Below the pieces are notes generated by a model. The model was not told where the DNA came from and did not search any database. It saw only the letters and a program-made list of their open reading frames with translations. A program made the position numbers and the translations under genes. DNA of 64,000 bases, from contig NZ_JACBZU010000002.1 of the NCBI RefSeq assembly GCF_013407935.1, forward strand, positions 682,001 through 746,000, given 5' to 3'. Numbering within the stretch: the first letter of the stretch is position 1; the number at the start of each line of letters is the position of its first letter. Of this stretch, positions 38,565 through 46,826 are shown piece by piece. Source of the stretch: Allomuricauda sp. ARW1Y1. GTDB lineage: Bacteria; Bacteroidota; Bacteroidia; Flavobacteriales; Flavobacteriaceae.

Positions 38565-40364
38565 TTAGACCACTTTATTTCTTTTTCTGTCCACCTCTTT
38601 TAGATAGATTTTTCGAATCCTCAAGTGGTTTGGCGTTACCTCTACATATTCATCCTTTTGGATGTATTCCAAGGCTTCTTCCAATGAAAACTTGATGGCC
38701 GGAACGATTTTTGCCTTTTCATCGGCACCGGACGAACGCACGTTCGACAACTTTTTGGTCTTGGTCACGTTCACGGTCATATCATCTTGGCGGGAGTTCT
38801 CCCCGATTACCTGCCCTTCGTAAATTTCCTCTCCCGGGTCGATAAAGAACTTTCCTCTTTCCTGAAGCTTATCAATAGAATACGGAATTGCGGTTCCATT
38901 TTCCATGGAAACCAACGACCCGTTCAAACGCTGGGCGATATTTCCTTTCAAAGGTTGATATTCAAAGAATCGGTGAGCCATAATGGCCTCACCAGCCGTA
39001 GCGGTCAACAATTGGTTTCTTAGCCCTATGATGCCCCTCGATGGAATGATGAATTCACATACCATTCGGGAACCACGGGCTTCCATACTGGTCATCTCCC
39101 CTTTCCGGATGGATACCATCTCTACTGCTTTTCCGGATACTTCTTCAGGTAAATCGATGGTCAAATGCTCCACGGGCTCACATTTTACCCCATCAATCTC
39201 CTTGATGATAACCTGTGGCTGTCCAATTTGAAGCTCATACCCTTCCCTACGCATGGTTTCAATCAATACAGAAAGGTGCAATACCCCACGACCGTATACT
39301 AAAAACTTGTCCGCGCTATCGGTTTGTTGAACCCGAAGTGCCAAGTTTTTCTCCAACTCCTTATCCAAACGCTCCTTGATGTGACGGGAGGTAACAAACT
39401 TTCCATCCTTACCAAAAAACGGGCTATCGTTAATGGTGAAAAGCATACTCATGGTAGGCTCGTCAATGGCGATGGTCTTTAGTTTTTCAGGGTTTTCGAT
39501 ATCGGCAACGGTATCACCGATTTCAAATCCTTCCATTCCTACAATGGCGCAGATATCACCGGCCTTCACTTCTTCAACGCGCAAACGGCCCAATCCTTCA
39601 AAAGTGTAGAGCTCCTTGATTCTTGACTTGACAACCGAACCATCCCGTTTGACCAAGGAAACTTGTTGCCCTTCGCGTAAAGTTCCCCTCTGCAATCTTC
39701 CAATGGCGATTCGTCCCGTAAAGGAAGAATAATCCAAGGACGTGATCAACATTTGGGTAGAGCCTTCCTGAGGTTTAAATTCAGGAACGTGCTCAATCAC
39801 CATATCCAATAAGGGTTCAATACTGTCGGTCGGCTTTTTCCAGTCCTCGCCCATCCAGTTATTCTTGGCAGAACCATACACTGTTGGGAAATCGAGCTGC
39901 CATTCCTCGGCGCCCAATTCGAACATCAAATCGAACACTTTTTCGTGGACTTCTTCTGGAGTACAGTTTTCCTTGTCCACTTTATTGATCACCACACAAG
40001 GCTTCAATCCAAGGTCAATCGCCTTTTGAAGCACAAAACGGGTCTGTGGCATGGGCCCTTCAAAGGCATCTACCAACAACAAAACCCCATCGGCCATGTT
40101 CAATACACGTTCTACTTCACCACCAAAATCGGCGTGACCAGGAGTATCTATAATATTGATTTTAGTGTCTTTGTAAACAACGGAAACGTTTTTGGATACG
40201 ATAGTGATCCCACGCTCCCTTTCCAGGTCGTTGTTGTCCAAAATAAGGTCGCCCTTGTTCTCGTTTTCACGGAACAATTGGCAGTGGTACATAATTTTAT
40301 CGACCAAGGTAGTCTTACCGTGGTCTACGTGAGCAATGATTGCGATGTTTTTAATTTTGGACAT
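38565..40364 (-). CDS. typA: Ribosome-associated GTPase TypA/BipA
   Basis: 599 residues. Translational GTPase with G1 [13 protein letters not shown] (about 11-23), switch [17 protein letters not shown] and G4 NKVDKEN, an EF-Tu-like domain II and the BipA-specific C-terminal domain ([26 protein letters not shown]). It acts on the ribosome and is linked to ribosome assembly and stress or cold responses. Monocistronic here. Confidence 0.97.
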   Translation of the reverse strand: MSKIKNIAIIAHVDHGKTTLVDKIMYHCQLFRENENKGDLILDNNDLERERGITIVSKNVSVVYKDTKINIIDTPGHADFGGEVERVLNMADGVLLLVDAFEGPMPQTRFVLQKAIDLGLKPCVVINKVDKENCTPEEVHEKVFDLMFELGAEEWQLDFPTVYGSAKNNWMGEDWKKPTDSIEPLLDMVIEHVPEFKPQEGSTQMLITSLDYSSFTGRIAIGRLQRGTLREGQQVSLVKRDGSVVKSRIKELYTFEGLGRLRVEEVKAGDICAIVGMEGFEIGDTVADIENPEKLKTIAIDEPTMSMLFTINDSPFFGKDGKFVTSRHIKERLDKELEKNLALRVQQTDSADKFLVYGRGVLHLSVLIETMRREGYELQIGQPQVIIKEIDGVKCEPVEHLTIDLPEEVSGKAVEMVSIRKGEMTSMEARGSRMVCEFIIPSRGIIGLRNQLLTATAGEAIMAHRFFEYQPLKGNIAQRLNGSLVSMENGTAIPYSIDKLQERGKFFIDPGEEIYEGQVIGENSRQDDMTVNVTKTKKLSNVRSSGADEKAKIVPAIKFSLEEALEYIQKDEYVEVTPNHLRIRKIYLKEVDRKRNKVV

Positions 40365-40461
40365 AACCTAAATTTTAAGCCCGCAAAGATACTCCTATTT
40401 TTCATTGGGCAATACACCCAAATGTTATTTTTATCTTATTGATTTTGTGGGAGTTCCAAAC

Positions 40462-41019
40462 TTATAGACCCACACACCATCGCTTTTCGCTGATAATCCA
40501 GCCGATACTGAGGTTGACTACGGGCTGAATACTGCCTTTAAAGGGTCCGACGTAGTACCCTGCACCAGCATCGATGGAAAAACTAAAGCCGGAATCAAAA
40601 CTGCGCTGAATGCCGTAGACCAGTCCACCGTAGCCATGAACGCCTTCCACCAAACGGCCTTCGACCACGCGACTGCCGGGTGAAAAAATGGCAGCGGATG
40701 GTGCAATATAGTTTCCGGAATTGCCGTAAATAGAGCGGCGTCTTCTTTGTCGACTATTGAGGTTGTGGTAGTATCTGTTCTGAACGGTGATGGCCGGGAA
40801 AAAGTCGAAATCATCCAAGGGCTGGGAGCTTGCGGGTTCCAAAGCGGCCTGATACGCCACTCGAATATCCAAGGTACTGTTGACCCCAAGGGCCATTTCG
40901 TATTCGATACCGGGGTTAAAGGCATTGAGCTTGAACTGACGGACCTCGCAATTGGTCCCGTATTGGGCAGTTGCATAACAGCTTGCGAAAAGCCATGCCA
41001 AAAGTAGGAATCGGCGCAT
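40462..41019 (-). CDS. Outer-membrane protein, paralogue A of the GNSGNYIA family
   Basis: 185 residues, signal peptide about 1-18 (ending ATAQ). Mature part with strand-like segments, an RYYHNLNSRQRRRR basic turn, GNSGNYIAPSAAIF, GLVYGIQRSF and GAGYY. The same four landmarks occur in the same order in the protein at 43075-43650, so these are paralogues although overall identity is moderate. I recognise no described family. Probably a small barrel or surface protein. A/T-rich toxin-antitoxin DNA separates the two copies. Confidence 0.75.
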   Translation of the reverse strand: MRRFLLLAWLFASCYATAQYGTNCEVRQFKLNAFNPGIEYEMALGVNSTLDIRVAYQAALEPASSQPLDDFDFFPAITVQNRYYHNLNSRQRRRRSIYGNSGNYIAPSAAIFSPGSRVVEGRLVEGVHGYGGLVYGIQRSFDSGFSFSIDAGAGYYVGPFKGSIQPVVNLSIGWIISEKRWCVGL

Positions 41020-41137
41020 GTAGGTTAATTTGGTACTAGTATAACCCCTAGTTTACTGAAAAAGTATGTTATAAAGGTATAATTCTGTTATGATGGGTAA
41101 AATCTGTTATTTTAGAAGTTTTAACCTTGTGCTCAAC

Positions 41138-41482
41138 ATGAAAAAAACAATTCTATACATTTTTGCGATTATTGGAATTATAAGTTTGATTTCAAAAATG
41201 GTCGGATTCTATCAGACTGAAAAACTGACTCGTGAATACTGGAAGAATTGTGAAAAGGTTGAAATTGGAATGACATTGAATGAGGCTCGTGAAATAATTG
41301 GTGATTTGAAATACAAATATTGGACTCAACACCAAAATTCTGGTGGAATAATGGTTTCTGAAATTCAAGGTGAACTTAAATATACATTGGAATATCCTAT
41401 GGTATTTGCTGGTTCAGATAATATGCGATTGGAATTTGACCCTAATACGTTACGAGTGACAGATATTTTTTGTGGAGAATAA
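41138..41482 (+). CDS. Small membrane-anchored protein, BamE/SmpA-like segment
   Basis: 114 residues from the ATG at 41138 (an earlier in-frame ATG at 41090 would add 16 residues before the hydrophobic segment and is less likely). N-terminal hydrophobic helix ILYIFAIIGIISLIS, then KVEIGMTLNEAREIIGDL, which resembles the opening of SmpA/BamE-type domains, and beta-strands to the end. No lipobox. More A/T-rich than neighbouring core genes, consistent with accessory DNA. Function unknown. Confidence 0.6.
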   Translation: MKKTILYIFAIIGIISLISKMVGFYQTEKLTREYWKNCEKVEIGMTLNEAREIIGDLKYKYWTQHQNSGGIMVSEIQGELKYTLEYPMVFAGSDNMRLEFDPNTLRVTDIFCGE

Positions 41483-41527
41483 AAATCAATCACTTGCCGT
41501 AGCCAAGGTGGCAACCACCAAACAAAT

Positions 41528-41558
41528 TTTGAAGCCTCAATAAAATGTATTTACTTTG
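41528..41558 (+). promoter_or_regulatory. Promoter of mazEF with overlapping palindrome
   Basis: TTTG at 41528-41531, a 19-base spacer and TTACTTTG at 41551-41558 (one mismatch to TAnnTTTG). TTAC-TTT-GTAA at 41551-41561 is a small inverted repeat on the -7 box, a plausible site for MazE autorepression. Confidence 0.55.
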
Positions 41559-41576
41559 TAATAACATTTTAGACTT

Positions 41577-41822
41577 ATGGAAACATCAATCATCAAAATA
41601 GGAAATTCAAAAGGACTTCGTTTAAGCAAGACCATTTTGGAAAAATATAATATTAAGGACAAGGTGGAACTTATTCTTGAAGAAGAACAAATCATTCTCA
41701 AACCCATCGCTTTGCCACGCAAAAATTGGGAGAAAGAATTTAAGAAAATGAGTGAAAACGGGGACGATAAATTACTTATGAACGATGTGTTCGATGACGA
41801 AAGCCTTGAGGAATGGAATTAA
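41577..41822 (+). CDS. mazE: MazE-type antitoxin (AbrB/SpoVT fold)
   Basis: 81 residues. The N-terminal swapped-hairpin DNA-binding domain is clear (SIIKIGNSKGLRLSKTILEKY, VELILEEEQIILKPI). The C-terminal part is acidic (MSENGDDKLLMNDVFDDESLEEW) and would wrap the toxin. Overlaps the mazF start by ten bases, the usual translational coupling. Presumed to bind its own promoter. Confidence 0.9.
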   Translation: METSIIKIGNSKGLRLSKTILEKYNIKDKVELILEEEQIILKPIALPRKNWEKEFKKMSENGDDKLLMNDVFDDESLEEWN

Positions 41823-42136
41823 GGCAATATGCAATCGTTCTTGTCAACCTTGACCCGACCATCGGAAGCGAGATAAAAAAAACAAGGCCTTGCGTCATCA
41901 TTTCGCCAAATGAAATGAACAAATACCTCAACACCATCGTGCTTGCTCCCATAACAACCAACCTTAAAAAGTATCCAACACGAGTTGCCGTAAAACACAA
42001 CGAAAAAAAGGGAATGATTGCCATTGACCAGATAAGGACAGTGGACAAAATCCGAATCATCAAGGTTTTTGAACCTCTTTCAAAATCCGAAATTGAAAAA
42101 TGTAAGGAGGTTATCAAAGAAACTTTTGTGGACTAA
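41813..42136 (+). CDS. mazF: MazF/PemK-type endoribonuclease toxin
   Basis: 107 residues. PemK/MazF core: AIVLVNLDPTIGSEIKKTRPC, VIISPNEMN, IVLAPITTNLKKYPTRV and GMIAIDQIRTVDK. The conserved Arg (in KKTRPC) and Thr (APITT) of the catalytic site are present. The toxin cleaves single-stranded RNA at short motifs. It overlaps the antitoxin gene by ten bases; the module sits between a membrane protein gene and a gene remnant. Confidence 0.92.
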   Translation: MELRQYAIVLVNLDPTIGSEIKKTRPCVIISPNEMNKYLNTIVLAPITTNLKKYPTRVAVKHNEKKGMIAIDQIRTVDKIRIIKVFEPLSKSEIEKCKEVIKETFVD

Positions 42137-42229
42137 CTTGCCGATGACTAAGCAAGAATGAAATGTCAGCAAAATGATCTGAAAATCAGCTGTCGGGTAT
42201 AAAAAATCGTTTCAAAAAACACTTTTACC

Positions 42230-42312
42230 CTAAAATCGGTTCTTTTTCTTCCGTTTGGTGGCTACCCATCCAAAAGTCACATTGATTAAGGGGTCATACC
42301 TTGGTGGCCCTT
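42230..42312 (-). pseudogene. 3' remnant of a third copy of the GNSGNYIA-family gene
   Basis: On the minus strand this stretch encodes PLINVTFGWVATKRKKKNRF and a stop, almost the exact C-terminus of the intact paralogue at 43075-43650 (PLINVTLGWVATKRKKKNRF). In the first 59 bases the two copies differ at five positions. Going upstream, the frame meets a stop (TAA) after about 27 codons and similarity is lost, so the rest of the gene is gone. The remnant lies between mazF and higB, and together with the intact copy forms a direct repeat flanking higBA. Confidence 0.85.
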
Positions 42313-42320
42313 AAGCAACA

Positions 42321-42351
42321 TTTGCATATACAAAATTTTTACTTACTTTTG
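42321..42351 (+). promoter_or_regulatory. Promoter of higBA
   Basis: TTTG at 42321-42324, exactly 19 bases, then TACTTTTG at 42344-42351: a textbook Bacteroidota promoter, 24 bases before the higB ATG. It is the best promoter match in the window. Confidence 0.8.
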
Positions 42352-42374
42352 ACGTTAGTAACGTAAAGCAAAAG
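42346..42374 (+). promoter_or_regulatory. Operator-like nested palindrome at the higBA start site
   Basis: ACGTTA-G-TAACGT (42352-42364) is perfect and is flanked by a second matched pair, CTTTTG (42346-42351) and CAAAAG (42369-42374). The element overlaps the end of the -7 box and the expected transcription start, the place where a HigA dimer would repress its own operon. Confidence 0.65.
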
Positions 42375-42375
42375 T

Positions 42376-42657
42376 ATGGTTATTTCATTTGGCTCGAAAG
42401 AAACCGAAATGATTTGGAACGGTGTCCGAGTTAAAAAAATACCTATTGAAATTCAAAACGTTGGACGTCGGAAATTGAGGATGCTCAACAACTCGCAAGA
42501 CACTTTGGATTTGAGAGTTCCGCCTTCCAACCGACTTGAAAAATTGTCCGGAAATCTAAAGGACTTTTACAGTATTCGAATCAACAAACAATGGCGAATC
42601 ATCTTTAAATGGAACAACGGTAACGCAAGCGAAGTGGAAATTATCGACTATCACTAA
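42376..42657 (+). CDS. higB: HigB/RelE-family mRNA interferase toxin
   Basis: 93 residues. Matches the HigB 'plasmid maintenance killer' pattern: RKLRMLNNSQDTLDLRVPP, NRLEKLSGNL, YSIRINKQWRIIFKW and VEIIDYH at the C-terminus. The toxin-first gene order is the usual higBA order. HigB toxins cleave mRNA on the ribosome. The antitoxin gene follows after 13 bases. Confidence 0.93.
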   Translation: MVISFGSKETEMIWNGVRVKKIPIEIQNVGRRKLRMLNNSQDTLDLRVPPSNRLEKLSGNLKDFYSIRINKQWRIIFKWNNGNASEVEIIDYH

Positions 42658-42670
42658 AAAAAAGAACAAA

Positions 42671-42973
42671 ATGGAAAAGTTGGCCAACATACATCCCGGA
42701 GAAGTTTTGAATCTGGAATTTCTGGAACCACTGGAAATTTCGGCTTACCGGCTTTCAAAAGACCTGAAAATTCCTCAAACTAGAATTTCTGAGATTATTA
42801 AGGGACGTCGCAGAATAACAGCGGATACTGCACTTCGACTAGGTAAATATTTTGGAAACTCAGCTAAGTTTTGGCTAGGGTTGCAAGATGATTTCGATAT
42901 CGAAGAAGAGCGAGAAGAAAAGAAAGCGGAGCTGGATAGCATCGAAAAGTTTGACAATAAAAATGTTGCCTAA
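42671..42973 (+). CDS. higA: HigA-family antitoxin (XRE helix-turn-helix)
   Basis: 100 residues. HigA/VapI start IHPGEVLNLEFLEPL, then helix-turn-helix AYRLSKDLKIPQTRISEIIKGRRRI, DTALRLGKYFG and the NSAKFWLGLQDDFD motif that defines the family. Neutralises HigB and represses the operon, probably at the palindrome over the start site. Confidence 0.94.
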   Translation: MEKLANIHPGEVLNLEFLEPLEISAYRLSKDLKIPQTRISEIIKGRRRITADTALRLGKYFGNSAKFWLGLQDDFDIEEEREEKKAELDSIEKFDNKNVA

Positions 42974-43074
42974 CACGGTATACCATTATTGCTAAATGGA
43001 ATAATTGGCGAATTAATTGAGTACTAGCAGAAATCCCAACTTCGAGAAAAAATATTCTAGGGAGAATTTTAACC

Positions 43075-43650
43075 CTAAAAACGATTCTTTTTCTTCCGTT
43101 TGGTGGCCACCCAGCCCAAAGTCACATTGATCAGAGGGCCATAGCCGCTCGGTACACCATCGCCCCGATAATACCCGGCACCAAGCTCCACGTTAAAATT
43201 AAAGCCCTTTTCGTAGGTACGCTGAATGCCGTACACCATTCCAAAGAATCCGAGATTAAAGTCACCTACGGCGTCAACATTTGTCGAAATCTGTAATTGC
43301 GAAAAGAAAATCGCCTGCGCTGCTGCAATGTAGTTGCCCGAATTGCCCGAAGTGTTTTTGTCCAGTCTTGCCCTTCGATTAAAATTATGGTAGTATCGGT
43401 AGCGGTTGTTCATGGCCAATCCGAACACATAACCTTCTTCATAGGTGGCAAAACCAAAACCAAGGTTGGTGGAAACACTTTGGTTCCTAAAAAGTCCCAA
43501 TTCATAGGTGAATCCCGGGCTCAATAAATTCAATTGAAATTGGTGCCGCTCCAGATGTACCAAATCAAATGTACCTCCCCGCTCCTGCCATTGCGCATTG
43601 GAAAGTAATGGAATCAAACAGAGGGTCAGCAAAATTATTTTGTATTTCAT
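43075..43650 (-). CDS. Outer-membrane protein, paralogue B of the GNSGNYIA family
   Basis: 191 residues, signal peptide about 1-19 (ending SNAQ). Landmarks shared with the gene at 40462-41019: NRYRYYHNFNRRARL, GNSGNYIAAAQAIFF, GMVYGIQRTY and LGAGYY, plus a basic C-terminus (ATKRKKKNRF). The last 20 codons are also found as a remnant at 42230-42312. The strand pattern suggests a small outer-membrane barrel. Function unknown; the family has at least two intact members and one fragment within 3.2 kb. Confidence 0.78.
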   Translation of the reverse strand: MKYKIILLTLCLIPLLSNAQWQERGGTFDLVHLERHQFQLNLLSPGFTYELGLFRNQSVSTNLGFGFATYEEGYVFGLAMNNRYRYYHNFNRRARLDKNTSGNSGNYIAAAQAIFFSQLQISTNVDAVGDFNLGFFGMVYGIQRTYEKGFNFNVELGAGYYRGDGVPSGYGPLINVTLGWVATKRKKKNRF

Positions 43651-43700
43651 AGTTGATGGTTTATCTAGATAAATCTAAAAAGGATGCCACGGTTAAATAC

Positions 43701-43708
43701 TATCTTTG
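43701..43708 (+). promoter_or_regulatory. Probable -7 box of kdsA
   Basis: TATCTTTG matches TAnnTTTG and ends 15 bases before the kdsA ATG. No clear -33 element at the expected distance. Confidence 0.5.
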
Positions 43709-43723
43709 TGCAAACTTTAAGAA

Positions 43724-44542
43724 ATGGACATCACAAAAATCCCACAGCTAAAACATACGGACAGTAATAATTTTTTCTTGTTGGCGGGCCCCTGTGCCAT
43801 TGAGGGCGAGGACATGGCCATGCGCATTGCAGAAAAAGTGGTCGGCATTACGGACAAGCTGCACATCCCCTTCGTTTTTAAAGGAAGTTTTAAAAAGGCC
43901 AACCGTAGCCGGATTGATTCCTTTACGGGGATTGGTGATGAAAAAGCCTTGAAGATCTTAAAAAAGGTATCGGACACCTTTGGTGTCCCTACCATTACGG
44001 ATATCCACGAAATTTCCGATGCCACCATGGCAGCAGAATATGTGGATGTGCTCCAGATTCCTGCCTTTTTGGTGCGACAAACTGATTTGGTGGTGGCCGC
44101 CGCCGAAACGGGCAAGGTGGTCAATTTAAAGAAAGGGCAATTTATGAGCCCCGAAAGCATGAAACATGCCGTAGCAAAAGTAATCGACTCGGGCAATGAG
44201 CAAGTTTGGATAACGGACCGTGGCACCATGTTCGGGTATCAGGATATGATTGTGGATTTTCGCGGTGTTCCCACGATGAAGCAATACGCTCCCGTGGTGT
44301 TGGATGTGACCCATTCCTTACAACAGCCCAACCAATCTTCCGGGGTAACGGGCGGTAGGCCAGCACTCATAGGCACCATGGCCCGCGCTGGAATCGCTGC
44401 GGGTGTGGATGGACTTTTTATGGAGACCCATTTTGACCCGGCCAACGCGAAAAGTGATGGCGCCAATATGTTGGATTTAAGTTTATTGGAAAAATTATTG
44501 ACCGATTTAACAGCCATCCGAAAGACCATTAATTCACTATAA
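43724..44542 (+). CDS. kdsA: 3-deoxy-8-phosphooctulonate (KDO8P) synthase
   Basis: 272 residues. Condenses arabinose-5-phosphate with phosphoenolpyruvate to give KDO-8-P for lipopolysaccharide core synthesis. Family features: LLAGPCAIEG, FKGSFKKANRSR, GVPTITDIHE, QIPAFLVRQTDL, KKGQFMSPE, WITDRGTMFGYQ and DVTHSLQQPN. Cys24 in AGPCAIE marks the metal-dependent class, since metal-independent enzymes carry Asn there. It is tail-to-tail with the DUF1801 gene. Confidence 0.96.
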   Translation: MDITKIPQLKHTDSNNFFLLAGPCAIEGEDMAMRIAEKVVGITDKLHIPFVFKGSFKKANRSRIDSFTGIGDEKALKILKKVSDTFGVPTITDIHEISDATMAAEYVDVLQIPAFLVRQTDLVVAAAETGKVVNLKKGQFMSPESMKHAVAKVIDSGNEQVWITDRGTMFGYQDMIVDFRGVPTMKQYAPVVLDVTHSLQQPNQSSGVTGGRPALIGTMARAGIAAGVDGLFMETHFDPANAKSDGANMLDLSLLEKLLTDLTAIRKTINSL

Positions 44543-44546
44543 CCCT

Positions 44547-44915
44547 TTATCGTTTATAAAAACCTTTGTGCTTTTGGGCGTAACATTCCTGCAATACGTC
44601 CACCAACACCTCTTGGTCGATTTCTTCCAAGGTAGCATACCGTAGGGATTTGACCACTTTTCGGTTCTCCGTAACCATTTTATCCAAATGCAGGGTCAAA
44701 TGGGCCGAGTTCCAAAATGCGATGTCCACATAGCGTTTTTTTTGGGAAACATTCAAGTAGCAAATGGGCTGTTTACCCGCATAAAAACAAGGAATATTCC
44801 ATTTATACTTCATATCCACTAGGGGCACTACTGATTCGATTACCGCTTTTAGGTGCAATAAAATGCTTCTAAAAGGTTCTTTTTGGTTGATAATATAGTC
44901 TTCGGCTGGATTCAT
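44547..44915 (-). CDS. DUF1801 domain protein
   Basis: 122 residues from the ATG at 44915 (a TTG three codons earlier is possible). YdhG/DUF1801 pattern: PAEDYIINQKEPFRSILLHL, a short IPCFYAGKQPICYL segment, KKRYVDIAFW and the C-terminal Lys-rich helix. Cytoplasmic; no activity is established for the family. It lies 20 bases after the DUF808 gene on the same strand and may be cotranscribed. Confidence 0.88.
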   Translation of the reverse strand: MNPAEDYIINQKEPFRSILLHLKAVIESVVPLVDMKYKWNIPCFYAGKQPICYLNVSQKKRYVDIAFWNSAHLTLHLDKMVTENRKVVKSLRYATLEEIDQEVLVDVLQECYAQKHKGFYKR

Positions 44916-44935
44916 AATCGTCAACTACTACGCCT

Positions 44936-45805
44936 TTACTTACGTTTGAACAATTTCTTCACCAACTGCATCAACAGCACGGCCACAAGACCAATCGCCA
45001 ATCCCAGTACAAATTCCTTTAACATGGTGGGCCAGGAAGGAACTAAATGATGAAAAAAGTCGATGTTATGGTTAAAAATTCCACCCGATACCAAGAGTAA
45101 TGCCAAGGTACCTACAACGGATAATCCTTTAATGATCTTGGGAAGTGCATTGACCAACACTAGGCCTACCTTATCTGAAAAACTATCCGTTCGCTCATTT
45201 AGGTTGATGAGTCGATACCCATAATCATCCATTCTGACGATCAATGCCACAATACCGTATACGCCAACAGTGGCCAACAGCGCCACCACGGAAACCGTCA
45301 CGATTTGAATGGTCAGGGTTTCATTGACCACGGTACTCAATGCAATTATGACAATTTCCACGGAGAGGATAAAATCTGTAATGATGGCCTGTTTGATTTT
45401 TTTCTTTTCCAGCTCGGGCAATTCCTCCTCTGGAACTTCCGTGGGATCGTCATACTGCTCTTTCTCCTTTCGATGGAATAGGTACTCGTATACTTTTTCC
45501 GCTCCTTCATAAGCCAAATAAATACCGCCAAGGATAAGAATGATGGTGATGGCTGTGGGCAAATAAGCACTAAGCAAAAAAGCCACGGGGAGAATGATCA
45601 ATTTGTTCAAAAAAGAGCCCTTTGTTATGGCCCAAAGCACGGGAATCTCCCTGCTGGCCAAAAAGCCTGTCGCTTTCTCTGCATTTACGGCCAGGTCGTC
45701 GCCCAAAATGCCCGCTGTTTTTTTGGTCGCTACCTTGCTCATGGTCGCCACATCGTCCATGAGGGCGGAGATATCATCCAATACTGCAAAAAATCCAGAA
45801 GCCAT
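44936..45805 (-). CDS. DUF808 (YedI-like) membrane protein
   Basis: 289 residues. The opening GFFAVLDDISALMDDVATMSK and KKTAGILGDDLAVNAEKATGF are diagnostic of the DUF808/YedI family. Several TM helices follow (LIILPVAFLLSAYLPTAITII, ITDFILSVEIVIIALSTVV, IVTVSVVALLATVGVYGIV), and a final hydrophobic helix ends in a KKLFKRK tail. Function unknown, possibly transport. The downstream neighbour is the DUF1801 gene. Confidence 0.9.
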   Translation of the reverse strand: MASGFFAVLDDISALMDDVATMSKVATKKTAGILGDDLAVNAEKATGFLASREIPVLWAITKGSFLNKLIILPVAFLLSAYLPTAITIILILGGIYLAYEGAEKVYEYLFHRKEKEQYDDPTEVPEEELPELEKKKIKQAIITDFILSVEIVIIALSTVVNETLTIQIVTVSVVALLATVGVYGIVALIVRMDDYGYRLINLNERTDSFSDKVGLVLVNALPKIIKGLSVVGTLALLLVSGGIFNHNIDFFHHLVPSWPTMLKEFVLGLAIGLVAVLLMQLVKKLFKRK

Positions 45806-45911
45806 AGTAATATTTAATGGTTAGTGTATTCGTCTTCTTTGAAGACAAAATAAACAAATACCTCACTAACAAACTGTATGGGTTATCTTAAAAAATTAGA
45901 AACTTAGGGAT

Positions 45912-46391
45912 TTAAGCGCCTTCCATGGACAACAAAGTGGCTGCCCAAATGATTAAGGAAGAAAAGAAGATTCCGATGGTATTGGCTGCAAAGGCTTCGC
46001 GCTTCTTCATTTTAAAAAGATAGGCGGCGATACTCCCGGCATAGACTCCGGTTCCCGGCAAAGGTATCATCACAAAAAGTACAATCCCCAAAAAACCAAA
46101 GCGCTGTATCTTTTTTCCTGAGCCCTTTTTGGCACGTTGCCCAACAAAAACGGCCGACTTTTTATAAAATCGCCATTTGATCAAGTGGCGGTTGATGTAT
46201 TCCAGAAAGAACATCATGAGGGGAAACACCAGCACATTGGCTCCAAAGCAAACGATAAACACCAGATATTCATTGGCACCTTGGTAAATCCCGTAGGGAA
46301 TACCAACTTTTGCCTCTCCGAATGGGGAAAGGCTCCAAAGTGCCGCTATGAGTAAATCGATATGCAAGTTGTACAGGTTTAGAACTTGCAA
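45912..46391 (-). CDS. Small multidrug export-family membrane protein (PF06695 type), non-ATG start
   Basis: 159 residues with four or five hydrophobic segments. Family features: LWSLSPFGEAKVGIPYG near the N-terminus, EYINRHLIKW, then GFLGIVLFVMIPLPGTGVYAG and KREAFAANTIGIFF. The frame has no ATG or GTG before the conserved region: a stop lies only three codons upstream of TTG at 46391, with another TTG at 46367. A TTG start is therefore likely; a sequence error is an alternative. A small hairpin (46399-46404 with 46411-46416) stands just upstream. Confidence 0.8.
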   Translation of the reverse strand: MQVLNLYNLHIDLLIAALWSLSPFGEAKVGIPYGIYQGANEYLVFIVCFGANVLVFPLMMFFLEYINRHLIKWRFYKKSAVFVGQRAKKGSGKKIQRFGFLGIVLFVMIPLPGTGVYAGSIAAYLFKMKKREAFAANTIGIFFSSLIIWAATLLSMEGA

Positions 46392-46474
46392 AAATATTCA
46401 GGTTTAAGCTAACCTGCCCTCTCAAAACCCTTAAATATTTACTAATTGTGATTTTAGAATCGGCCCATGGTGAT

Positions 46475-46744
46475 TTACGCCACCGAAGAGAAAGGACCTC
46501 CATTGATGACCACATCAAATTCGGGCAGCAGTTGGCGAATATATTCGATGGGTGTTTTTTCGGAAATATACCCCCATTTTTTATCCACGTTCACATCAAA
46601 ATGAAAACTGGTAAAGTCGGTATCCTCATCCAAACGGGACAACAAAAACCTTGTGATTTTTGGCCGTAGGCTGTATTCCATATCGATACAGGTCCGTTGC
46701 ATTGCAGGACTGTCGTCCCCAGAAAATACCCAATTGAACTTCAC
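46475..46744 (-). CDS. Hypothetical protein of 89 residues
   Basis: An 89-codon frame starting at GTG (46742-46744) with protein-like composition: KFNWVFSGDDSPAMQR, a basic middle (RPKITRFLLSRLDED) and PIEYIRQLLPEFDVVINGG. No signal peptide or TM segment and no family recognised. It is on the same strand as its neighbours and fills a gap that would otherwise be 435 bases. The non-ATG start lowers confidence. Confidence 0.5.
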   Translation of the reverse strand: MKFNWVFSGDDSPAMQRTCIDMEYSLRPKITRFLLSRLDEDTDFTSFHFDVNVDKKWGYISEKTPIEYIRQLLPEFDVVINGGPFSSVA

Positions 46745-46826
46745 GTGCCTTTAAAAAGTTTAAGAGATACAATATACTAAAAAACAACCCATTACCAACT
46801 TTTCGGGAATGTTTTTGGATATACGA

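Noticed and set aside
40462..43650. The paralogue cluster as a phage or transposon
   Set aside because: No integrase, transposase, capsid or terminal repeats were found; only toxin-antitoxin modules and outer-membrane genes.
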